Shown here one piece after another: positions 17,952-26,870 of a stretch of 64,000 bases of DNA. Below the pieces are notes generated by a model. It saw nothing but the letters and a program-made list of their open reading frames with translations. It ran no database searches and was not told the DNA's origin. The stretch's first letter is position 1. Each line of letters begins with the position of its first letter. Source of the DNA: Skeletonema tropicum. Lineage: Eukaryota > Bacillariophyta > Thalassiosirophyceae > Thalassiosirales > Thalassiosiraceae. A program made the position numbers and the translations under genes. Where the stretch lies: positions 1,178,001 to 1,242,000 of the forward strand of contig CM074145.1 in the NCBI GenBank assembly GCA_037178625.1. The letters are read 5' to 3'.

Positions 17952-20114
17952 ATGATGCAGGCGGACTCGGCTAAATGTGTCCACTGTGCGCACTCGACAC
18001 CAGATGTGCGTATTTTGGGATGCGCCAACGGCTGTTGTTATCACGCACGCTGTTTGGATTTGAAGAAGATCCGGGAGCTGTCGCCTCCATCATCAGCTGA
18101 TGTCTGTGCCGTGACGCAGTGTCCCCGATGTGCCACCCCTGCAACGGGCATGGAAATATTGCCACTGTCCTTTGAAGAGATTGATCAGGCGCGTAGGCTA
18201 GTAGGTGCATCGGGGTCGTCCTCCAAACGATCGTTTGGGGTGGTGAACAGTGGCGGTGCCCAGACTGGCAGCGGGGATGTGTATGATCCCGCCGTCCCGC
18301 GAGCGGGGAAGTGGGCGGATGAGGAAATTGCCTTTCGTGATAATTTGGTGACACATTTTGTATCGGGATCGCTGCCCCTACCAAATGAATTGAAGCTGTG
18401 CGAGTTTCTCTCCAAAATTCTCAAAAGTAAGCCGTCAAGACTTACCAAGAAGATGAAGAAGGCTAATTTATCCACAAGGCACTTCGTTGGTAATTCGACG
18501 TATATTGAAGATGTGGAGTTGGCCAAAGAGTTGTCTAGATTGGAGCTTGGTTTCGTCAACTCAATTGTGGAGCCAGTGGAGCGGTCGGAGATTAAATTTC
18601 ACATGCAGCGTGAATGGAGGGATTACCTTGCTGCTCGTTGCACTGTTTTGAACGTACGGTTTGAGGGGAGTGAGTGGTTGAAATCGATTGAAAATATGGA
18701 GAATAGGATTGCTTTGGCAAAGACGAGAGACCGTTCCGTAAAGAGGCGTCTCATGATGGGCAGGGCAATTGAGACTGATGCCGGTGCTGCAGAGTCTACC
18801 CCGGGCGTATTCATTGATCATAGGCAGCCTCAGGAAGAAGTTGACTTTGATGTCCTTGCATCTGCTATTGAAACCAACGATTATGATGACACAGATTTTC
18901 GTAATCTGTATCTATCGTTGGTGGATGACCCTACGCCTACTGCTGCCGTATCGGATAATAGCTCTCAGCATACCAACGATGACCCCACGAAGGTTTCACT
19001 ACAGAAGTCGCCCTTAGGGAGAAAGGGTCTGCTCATGTCATCAGCCGCACCAAACTTCAAATTTGCTGCCCCGTTCCTTTCAAGGGCTGCGTCCTACGTT
19101 GAGCACAATCAATTGCCTTTCGAGCACATTGATATCTGGGTACCAACCATGACGACTTCGCTAGATGACCCATCAGGTGCCACGTCCCTTCAACCATGCC
19201 TCGGATCGGGAGCACTTGATGGGCGACCGGGTAGGTTGTGCTTCGCTGGGAGCTATTCTCTCGATGTGCACATGGTGAACGATCCTCAGACATCCACTCT
19301 CAAGCAGACGAGCCTATCACAAGAAAGCGTCTACAATCTGTTGCTCTTTGGGAGTTATTCTGAGAAGTTCTCCTTTAGCAGTGGATGTGGTCTACCTGGC
19401 AGAGTTTATGAGTCTGCTGTCCCCGCCTGGGAGCAGTTCATTACTAACGCTCCATCTCATCTATTCGAGCGTCGTGGGGGTGCCATGCAGTTTGGTATCA
19501 ATACAGCGTTAGGACTGCCAATTGAGAGCACTAATGTTGGTCGTATTGTGTTAGTTATGTACTCTGCCCAGGACAGGGTGAAGGACGACTATCTTGTTGC
19601 AAATATTATCAACGACCTGCAGAAACTTAACCCTTGCCCTCGATGGAAACTTGTTGTAGACCTGGGAGGTCCTACCAATGATTCTGCGCAACAGGGTACC
19701 TCACATGCAGTTCAAGCATCCCCTCAAAAGCCCGCCCAAGGAGAATTCAACGAAGCCAACATTATCAAGTCAAGTCAAATCAAGGAGTTAATTTCAATCC
19801 TGGGTGAAAACATGCCCTCCGACTATTCCTCTCCCCTCGGTCCACAAATTAATGATATGATGAGTCTCCGTCTCGTGCTACTGAAATCAATTCGGAAGCC
19901 TGAAGAAGAACAACTTGTTGACTCTATCCTTTTGCTGTTTAGTTCCTACTTGAAGGCTGGGCGGTCGAGAGCAGACATTTCACAAATGGTAACACGTGAC
20001 TACGCTTTCCACTTAAGTGAGAGCCAACGGAGTCAGCAGCAACCGCACCGAGTTCCATCCTTCTCGAATCAACTGCAGCACTTGTCTATCAAAAGTAATT
20101 CCCCGAGGTTCTAG
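17952..20114 (+). CDS. Zinc-finger/GAF-like putative regulator, copy 2
   Basis: This 720-aa paralogue of the upstream gene lacks the long Gln-rich start and the Met/Pro/Gln tail. It begins MMQADSAKCVHC with the zinc cluster at about 10-60 (CVHC, GCANGCCYHARC, CPRC). It keeps the GKWADEEIAFRD module (about 116-280), the GAF-like domain (about 466-570; SEKFSFSSGCGLPGRVY, FERRGGAMQFGINTALGLPI, GRIVLVMY, PCPRWKLVV) and the C-terminal EEEQLVDSILLLF module (about 633-690). Conservation of all four modules in order and head-to-tail placement indicate tandem duplication. The linkers differ strongly, so the copies are not recent. Likely function as for copy 1; probably nuclear. Confidence 0.75.
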   Translation: MMQADSAKCVHCAHSTPDVRILGCANGCCYHARCLDLKKIRELSPPSSADVCAVTQCPRCATPATGMEILPLSFEEIDQARRLVGASGSSSKRSFGVVNSGGAQTGSGDVYDPAVPRAGKWADEEIAFRDNLVTHFVSGSLPLPNELKLCEFLSKILKSKPSRLTKKMKKANLSTRHFVGNSTYIEDVELAKELSRLELGFVNSIVEPVERSEIKFHMQREWRDYLAARCTVLNVRFEGSEWLKSIENMENRIALAKTRDRSVKRRLMMGRAIETDAGAAESTPGVFIDHRQPQEEVDFDVLASAIETNDYDDTDFRNLYLSLVDDPTPTAAVSDNSSQHTNDDPTKVSLQKSPLGRKGLLMSSAAPNFKFAAPFLSRAASYVEHNQLPFEHIDIWVPTMTTSLDDPSGATSLQPCLGSGALDGRPGRLCFAGSYSLDVHMVNDPQTSTLKQTSLSQESVYNLLLFGSYSEKFSFSSGCGLPGRVYESAVPAWEQFITNAPSHLFERRGGAMQFGINTALGLPIESTNVGRIVLVMYSAQDRVKDDYLVANIINDLQKLNPCPRWKLVVDLGGPTNDSAQQGTSHAVQASPQKPAQGEFNEANIIKSSQIKELISILGENMPSDYSSPLGPQINDMMSLRLVLLKSIRKPEEEQLVDSILLLFSSYLKAGRSRADISQMVTRDYAFHLSESQRSQQQPHRVPSFSNQLQHLSIKSNSPRF

Positions 20115-21946
20115 CAAAGAGTGAAAGGTAGGAGGGTAGGTCGAAAATTACCATGTAAAGATGTGAATAATTTGTAAATATTCTTCATTTTCATGTGCTA
20201 AAAGCTGTAAATATTCCTTCTTGTGTGTAACTTCCACGTTTAAATAATAAGAGTTACTAAGAGTTACTCGGATTAATTAATTCTGATGCCCGTCCCCCCA
20301 TCTATCTTCGACCGAAACAACCTCCCCCTCCCTCCCACTTCTTCGTGTATCTGAAACGGAATGAACAGAATGAATCGTTGCTCCAGAAAAATATAAATAG
20401 AGCAGAATGGAATTAGACGCCTTGAGCTAATTTTGATTAGCTCCCCACCCACACACGGAAGACCGAACATCAATCTAAGATACATGCTTCAACAAAATAG
20501 TTCCACACTCCTTTTATTCGGGAGATTGATGAATATAATACAACGTAAAGGATATGCAGCTCTCCATTTACATACACAGGTATTGAATAAAGCGAAGAGT
20601 GTCAACCCACGCTGCTGTTGCACATGCTGTGCATCCCGTCGGATGGGTGCCTTGATTGTCGACGCTAATGTCATCATCGTAATGGTAGGAAACGTTACTA
20701 TTACTCTTTGAGTAGTTGCTAGTACTCCCTTGGTAGGAGCTGGGGGACATCATTATCAATAAGCAATGTAATGCAAGTAATCTTCGCTGGGTTATTCCGG
20801 CAGGGTTTCCGGTGATAAGTAATGTTGTCGCTCAGAAATAAACTCTTTCTAGCTAGAGATTGAGCACCATCCTCCAAAATGTGGAAATTTGACAAGGTCC
20901 TTACATGGGGTACGTAGGAATTAAACATACTGAATTCCTACTTGACAATAAAACGCGGTCAGACAAAAAATGAGGAAAGATTTTTCCACCTCCACCCAAG
21001 CTAGTAGTTCACCACGATGACAGCCGTCACTTCGCCCTATCAAAATCACTGCCACTTCGACGACATCGCTTCTATACTTCGAGGAATATCTCTTCTATCA
21101 TGTCTTTGAAATATGAATTGACAACATGGTTACATTGGAGTATGAGATAGGTGCATAATATACAGTCCCTGGCAGCGGCCTTTTTATCGGCATATCATCG
21201 TGTCGCCGGTCCTGATGATCGGGGATATAGTGATGTAGAGAAGTCATACAAACACCATTCATCGACGGCAACTTCATCCAAGAGTATAACGGAGTCGTCT
21301 TGGCTGATTTCCGGGTCGACAACTCTGAATACACTCCACTGGGTTCAACATGCACCACCGACGGGTCATCGAATTTTGATAACGTTTCATACGACGGTGT
21401 TACAATGCGATGACATGATCCAAACATCATTTATTTCATCCCCGTCGCCTCTATATTGCTTATGTGCAACTGATAGCGCAGAGGATTGATCCGTATCAGA
21501 GATATTGTTGGATAGAGACCGGATCAGACAACAATACAAGTTCTAATTGGAGCTAATACTTTGGGATGCTAATCGCCATTATGTGGGGGTACTCTGACTT
21601 TTCGCCGATAAATGCAGATGAACCGTGATACTAACTGGACGAAAGATGAGATAAACTAAAGTCGATGGGGGTGGAATCTGGTACAATGTCAGGAGACTTC
21701 TGTATCATTGCGAATTGACAATTTTATGTAGATTTTTGCCCCGCTTATACCCCCCTTTGGCATGAATACTAAGAACCACAGACTTATTGGGTAGTCACAC
21801 GTTTTATAAAGTAAGATAGAAGCAGAATATGGGCTATTTGACATGTGTTCACTCACAACAGATTGTTATTTACAAGGATAAGGTGGGGATGAGGGTCCTG
21901 TGCAAGTGGCAGCTCTCATCTTAGTGGTGCCATAAATCACTATCTA

Positions 21947-22036
21947 TTTTACCCCAAATGTGTGCCTTTCTGGATATGTGATTCGATATAGTGTTAACAG
22001 GAACATATCAAGAAAGGCACACATTTAGGTAAATTT
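21947..22036. repeat. 90-bp palindromic repeat (MITE-like)
   Basis: The left arm AAATGTGTGCCTTTC... (21956-21979) is inverted at 22003-22026 (...GAAAGGCACACATTT) with one or two mismatches, and pairing continues outward through TTTACC/GGTAAA. The loop is about 23 bases. It has no coding capacity and no obvious target duplication. Confidence 0.75.
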
Positions 22037-22404
22037 TGGGTGTGTAGTATCATTACTACGGCAATAATCCCATGGTTTAGGTCGATTTTGCCCCTCTAAA
22101 AAAAGAATGAGAAGGTGGATGATGATGCGTGATCCGTCTGTCCGCCGTCCCACTTTGAATCGTAAAAGGTGGTGTGAGAGCTATCAAATGAATGGAAATG
22201 CCGGCCGTTGTGTTGCCCGTTTGGGAGGCGCAAGGCAGGGCGCATCAAAAATTCAAAAAGTGAAAATGTGAGAAAGGTTCGCAGTTCGAGGATACTCAGC
22301 GGAAGCACATAAAATCGAGTCTACCTGTAGATTATCGAGCGCGTTTGATTATGAGCTAGAAACGATGGACTGACGCTCAGAGATTGACAATGTCGTCTTT
22401 CCCA

Positions 22405-22427
22405 CCAGACGTACTTTAAAATTTCTG
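22405..22427 (+). repeat. Dispersed 23-bp motif, copy 2 of 3
   Basis: Identical to 37721-37743 including flanking CCCA and TTACAT, and to the reverse complement of 17868-17890. It sits in gene-free DNA followed by a TATATATA run. Confidence 0.8.
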
Positions 22428-23176
22428 TTACATATATATAGGAAAGGAAGTTTTCAAGAAAGCAGGGCCAGGTACGAGACAAAAAACTGTTCTCATAATC
22501 GCGAGCTGAGTGCAGGAATGTAGATACATATATACATTGATAATATACTGGTAAACATTTGTATTTGTATTTGTATTAATGTTAGGTACTTTAACTTTCT
22601 TCTCTCATAACAAGCAGCATCTTCTATGAACACCAACACCAACAATATAAGAGAATAGTATATTTATGCTATTTGGAGTCTTGGTGGCGACGGGGAAGGT
22701 TCAAGAGGTACTATACCGATGCATAATATTTGAGCGATGAAAGCAATACACATACTTTTCAATTCTTGACGGGCAGCAGTGTACAACTCATTGAAGAGTC
22801 AACAGCAAACAGAGTCTCCATTCGCGGCAATAGATTAGAGGATCATGCAAGCCAATTGCAGGCGATGCTGATAGAAATGTAACAAAGTTCAAGCCTTACT
22901 ACAGTAGTTTGAGTCCCTGTTGGATGCGAAATACTACGCAAACTCCTCTTTTATCGACTCTTGCTTTGGGTATTAAATCTAGTCGTAGACTCTAGTTGAA
23001 TTACATGATACTTCAGTCACCTATTCGAGAAGAATGGTGACGATTCATTGCATTCTGTGATAGAATTGTTGCAGATGAGCTGCGACCACGAACTTTCCTC
23101 CTCTTTTTCTCTCCTCTTTCTCGCCCCCAACTCAGGCGAAGCCCACAGCCTGAGAAAATGCCACCACTCTGCACGA

Positions 23177-24034
23177 CTGACCTTGGGAAAAATATACTGC
23201 AATTTTATTGGAAAATTTTTTTGCCCCCAATTTTTACTGCGAAATTTCATCTGGGGTCAATGTTTACTGCAATATCGGGTGTCTGAGCAATATGTACTGC
23301 AATATCGGGCGTCTGTGCAATATTTATCAATAATATTATATTGCAATATATTGCAATATATTGCAATTAGTAGTAACTCCTAATGTACTCAGTAACGACA
23401 AGTCTAGTTGTATAATTCATCTTGGGTCACGTTCACGGGAGGAAGCACTGTCTGAATCCCCAATACATCTGCCTGAGCTGCAATGTTGGCTTCCTGTCCA
23501 TTCAGTTCCTGCAAATTCTTCAGTGCACGTTGGAGCCTCTCATTGTTCTTCACCCTACGAAGCGCCTCGCGAATATCTGCAATACTCCACAAATCAATGT
23601 TTTCCTTCAGAAAAAGAATAGCCTCGGTCAACAATGGACACATCCCCGCCGCCTCATCATCTTTATAAGCAGGGTTGTTCTCCTTCAGCAACCATTGACA
23701 AGCAGCCTTCTCGAGAGCAGATAAATTACTCTCTTTACCAGTCTGAATCTTGAACTTGAATAGTCCAGAACAGAAGTGCTTGTCGGTCTCATGCTTGTTG
23801 CCAAGCTTACTATGTTCAGCCTTCCACTCACACAGCCATACAAGGTACCTACCTACCAAGATGTATATCTCAAATATTGGCAATAAATTGGCAATATTGG
23901 GAATGATTACAATAACTACTGCAATATGTCAAGGTCGCAGCAATATTTATCAATAATTAGCAATAAATAACAATAAAATATTGGGGCAATTATATTGCAA
24001 TTATTTTTTAACAATATATTTTTCCCAAGGTCAG
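23177..24034. mobile_element. 858-bp TIR transposon with 8-bp target duplication
   Basis: The left end CTGACCTTGGGAAAAATATA is inverted exactly at the right end, and both sides are flanked by CTGCACGA (23169-23176 and 24035-24042). An 8-bp duplication is typical of hAT and P-type elements. Subterminal regions on both sides are packed with GCAATATT/AATATTGC words, e.g. 23267-23370 and 23870-24005, including a partial direct repeat of TACTGCAATATCGGG. One minus-strand ORF (23404-23883) lies inside. The element looks non-autonomous. Confidence 0.88.
23404..23883 (-). CDS. ORF inside the TIR element, unknown function
   Basis: The 159-aa frame begins MPIFEIYILVGRYLVWLCEW, though the true start may be a later codon because the first part overlaps the GCAATATT-rich subterminal repeats. 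From about residue 35 it reads like coding sequence: ALEKAACQWLLKENN, LLTEAILFLKENIDLWSIADIREALRRVKNN, LQRALKNLQELNGQEANIAAQADVLGIQ. It is acidic, helical and has no transposase motif that I can see. It could be a captured host fragment or an accessory protein of the element. No membrane segment in the reliable part. Confidence 0.45.
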   Translation of the reverse strand: MPIFEIYILVGRYLVWLCEWKAEHSKLGNKHETDKHFCSGLFKFKIQTGKESNLSALEKAACQWLLKENNPAYKDDEAAGMCPLLTEAILFLKENIDLWSIADIREALRRVKNNERLQRALKNLQELNGQEANIAAQADVLGIQTVLPPVNVTQDELYN

Positions 24035-24209
24035 CTGCACGACCAGATAGAGGAGTCGGAGTGATTCACACCTAAGTACCTACTTGCTTGATTGAGTCTT
24101 GAATTACTTAATAAAGCAACCATTGATCAGAGTGAATTCTGCCCATAACAATAATACTGTGGCAATTTCTAAGCAGCTCTATTTTACCTTCAAACGAAAT
24201 CTCAGCAGA

Positions 24210-24695
24210 ATGAAAGCGCTGTTATCCTTGGCAGCGTTGGTTACGCCTGTACTCTGCCTCTCTGTACCCTATGTTTCAGCCTCTTCCTCTCCATCTGTGG
24301 CAAGGCAGTCTTTAAAGCCTAAGAGGCTGCGGAATGAGACGGCAAAACCATTTCAGCCGAACGAATCTTCCGAGCTCTTTGATCCGTATATCGGGCTGGT
24401 AGAAGTAGAAAATTTGAACGTCGAGAGGAAACAGCAAGTGCTAGATGTACAAATAATGTCGATGATGATCGTTGAACCCATGCCTTCCTCTCGACCTACT
24501 TACAGCTTGGAGCAGGCGTCTCCTCCGTCTTTTGAACCTACACTTACACCTGCACCAACACAGAGCCCAACAATTGATGATCCAAACTTTGGTAAAGTTG
24601 AAGGGAAGGCACGAAACTCTGCAGCTGGTAGGTCACAGCTTATCGTGCCTTCTTTAGTTTTTGCCGTGCTTTTGAGCTCGTGCTTTTGGTACTAA
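24210..24695 (+). CDS. Small secreted, probably GPI-anchored PT-rich protein
   Basis: The 161-aa product has a signal peptide (MKALLSLAALVTPVLCLSV); ATG 24210 is chosen because the upstream in-frame ATG at 24099 would bury it. A basic stretch (KPKRLRNETAKPF) is followed by an acidic/hydrophobic middle (DPYIGLVEVENLNVERKQQ). A Pro/Ser/Thr-rich segment follows (about 105-135; PSFEPTLTPAPTQSPT), as in many diatom wall-associated proteins. The C-terminus is hydrophobic (IVPSLVFAVLLSSCFWY) after a small-residue AAGRS site, which fits GPI attachment. Role unknown; cell surface by prediction. The gene begins 168 bases right of the TIR element. Confidence 0.65.
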   Translation: MKALLSLAALVTPVLCLSVPYVSASSSPSVARQSLKPKRLRNETAKPFQPNESSELFDPYIGLVEVENLNVERKQQVLDVQIMSMMIVEPMPSSRPTYSLEQASPPSFEPTLTPAPTQSPTIDDPNFGKVEGKARNSAAGRSQLIVPSLVFAVLLSSCFWY

Positions 24696-24788
24696 ATATT
24701 AATACTAACATCCAATGATCTAAGCATAATGTGCAATCTCTTCGCGGTCCAGTCTTTTTTCTCCTCGCTCCTTTTCTTCGTCATCAAG

Positions 24789-25517
24789 TCAAGCTGATTT
24801 GCCATTAGTAATAGTCCCAACAAAAGAGATACCAAACGCAATTGACGAAGCGGCAATCATGCCCCATCTATCATTAGATATCAAGATAGAGAAAGGCAAG
24901 GGCATATATGCCGAACTCAGCAATCTTTGACGAACTATGACTTCAGTGGAAGCAACAGCTGCCAAGTAAGCAGCGATATTAATCAGTCTTGATCTCTCTA
25001 TTGATGGATATGGATAACACGCCTCAATGAAGGCCCCACAAACTAGTTTTCAACGCTTGTCAAGATAACGATGTGCTTCAAACTAATCTGTGGTGGGGAA
25101 ATATCAAATTGCCAGCACATATGCCAGCACAGAGACCATTGCCAGTGTGCATTCAATAGCACCAAGTAAACTTGCTGCGTTCTGTCCACTACTAGAATCC
25201 ATTTCTAGCATTATCAATGGCAAAAACATTTAATGATAACAGCCTATTTTGGACCCGTAAACGAAGATCGGGGGATTGGCAAAAAAATCTTGAGCATAAA
25301 CAAACTTCGACATGTATGTCCTTGATGCATAATAATTCCACATCTTCTGTAAGTGCGTAAAGATATTAGCCAAAATCCTAACATGAGCGTTTGTTTCGGG
25401 TACAGATATTCTTCTCAACTGAATTAAACAGCGGACCAAACCAGTAAGTATGCTAAAGATATATGCAGCACTTTCTCTCAAAGGAATATTAGCCAAGCAT
25501 GTATCTTTTCTTCTCAT
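24789..25517 (-). pseudogene. Decayed multi-pass membrane protein gene
   Basis: One minus-strand frame of 243 codons keeps protein-like sequence throughout but has four internal stops: TAA 25230-25232, TGA 25104-25106, TAG 25083-25085 and TGA 25050-25052. The segments read RESAAYIFSILTGLVRCLIQ, AASLLGAIECTLAMVSVLAYVLAI, and a long final part with INIAAYLAAVASTEVIV and MIAASSIAFGISFVGTITNG, i.e. at least four hydrophobic helices. The coherence of one frame across the stops argues for a nonsense-riddled pseudogene and not for introns. The parent family is not recognised. Confidence 0.6.
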
Positions 25518-25967
25518 CCTTTGTCAATTGGGTGTTATGATTGGATGTCGACATGGTTACTGTGAATTAGAACTCTCCGCTGTTGGTGCTCCCGTTGCAC
25601 TAATTGCTGGCAGCGGCGGAGGATGCGGCGATTGCTGCGCGTGAGGCGGGGCGGTCAGAGGTTGGAGGTTGGAGGCCCGGTGGGTCAGCTGGTAGGTACC
25701 ATATCAGGATTTGGGAGTCCATCTCTAATGGAAACTTGCTTACGTCTCTATCATACCGAATCCACTGTAGAGTGAGCTTCGTGAACTCGATTGTCATTCA
25801 ATATATAATTACAATTTGTCTTGGTGAAAATTGATAATATTATTTTTATGCGCAGCTGAATAATCCACTCCTATCGATGGCGCACCCTCCGATGCAAGGG
25901 TGCTCATTTTTTGCAGGTGCCTGGACATAATGTAACTGCTCCTCCATTGACATCATCATACGATCTC

Positions 25968-26741
25968 TTAGATGCCGCAAACCACACTTTGCCTTCGAAT
26001 GGTTGCACGGACAGGTACAGTTGCCCCTTGCTGAATGAAACGGCGTTTCAATTCATTGAGAAGGGCACCTGTTGCCACGCTATCTCCTCCCAGTTTCTTT
26101 CTTGCCTTATGGAGGGATAGTTTAGTAGTGCTTCCACGTCCAACGAACCATCCAATGATGTTACGACTGCGGTACTCTGCGTTCCTGTTACTGCTCAAAG
26201 CTGAAGTTGGAAGATTTCGAATTGCTGCATCATCATCAAGATCGTTGACATCATCATGAAAGACAATAATGATCGAACTGGGATCCCTGTAAGCTGCGTT
26301 TACAACATGAACGTTGGAATCAAACCCAGCGCTCAAAATATATTGGACCATACCTAGTTTACACAGGGAGGACATAAAAATGCCTCCAATTGATCCGGTG
26401 GAAAGTGATACAGAAATGGAATCTTCATCCAAGAGAAAATGTGCCAACGACTCCCAGCCTTGGATTTTATGAAGCAACCGATTACCAACCCGTTCGGACT
26501 CAATAATGACATCATGCAGATCAGGGGGCAGGATGATATTGCGATGATACAATCTGCATACTCCGAAGAAAGAAATGAGAAGCGTCCCAATTTCATTACG
26601 ACGAAGTTCGTTATAGTTAATAATAGTATCCTGAAGGAAGGAATCGGTGCGAACAAAATCAGTAGGTTTCAAAATCATTCCAAGGTGAATTGAAACGAAT
26701 ACACTTACCCTTCTCGCTTCTAACTGCGCAGATGTTACCAT
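25968..26741 (-). CDS. Hypothetical protein downstream of the 57-aa-repeat protein gene
   Basis: The 257-aa frame starts at the first true ATG (26741; MVTSAQLEARRVSVF) because the longer frame opens with TTG inside a tandem repeat. It contains YNELRRNEIGTLLISFFGVC, a HDVIIESERVGNRLLHKI helix, LSTGSIGGIFMSSLCKLGMV, SSIIIVFHDDVNDLDDDAA and a basic C-terminus (ELKRRFIQQ...RATIRRQS). No domain recognised. A GTAAGTG near 26703 could be a donor, so the model may be one exon of a larger gene. It lies on the same strand as the 894-aa gene, separated by the 25-bp repeats. Confidence 0.4.
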   Translation of the reverse strand: MVTSAQLEARRVSVFVSIHLGMILKPTDFVRTDSFLQDTIINYNELRRNEIGTLLISFFGVCRLYHRNIILPPDLHDVIIESERVGNRLLHKIQGWESLAHFLLDEDSISVSLSTGSIGGIFMSSLCKLGMVQYILSAGFDSNVHVVNAAYRDPSSIIIVFHDDVNDLDDDAAIRNLPTSALSSNRNAEYRSRNIIGWFVGRGSTTKLSLHKARKKLGGDSVATGALLNELKRRFIQQGATVPVRATIRRQSVVCGI

Positions 26742-26760
26742 GATGTCGAGAGTTCTAGCT

Positions 26761-26819
26761 GCAATGCTGGAAGGAAAATTTATGAGCAATGCTGGAAGGA
26801 AAATTTATGAGCAATGCTG
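26761..26819. repeat. 25-bp tandem repeat, 2.4 copies
   Basis: GCAATGCTGGAAGGAAAATT plus TATGA occurs identically at 26761-26785 and 26786-26810, followed by a partial third unit. It separates two minus-strand genes. Confidence 0.9.
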
Positions 26820-26870
26820 CTGGAAAATATTTTTAAAATCTGAGTATGTATCTGTATCTAAATATATGAA

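Larger units (their letters stand above)
20115..23168. other. 3-kb gene-poor region
   Basis: No ORF has convincing coding character. Overlapping ORFs at 21098-21430 (minus) and 21151-21489 (plus) mirror each other; I cannot tell whether either is real. The region holds the palindrome at 21947-22036, copy 2 of the dispersed motif, and a repeated GTATTTGTATTTGTATT run at about 22560-22577. Confidence 0.5.

Noticed and set aside
21098..21489. Overlapping plus and minus ORFs of about 110 residues
   Set aside because: Neither has a motif, targeting signal or good codon pattern, and they mirror one another.
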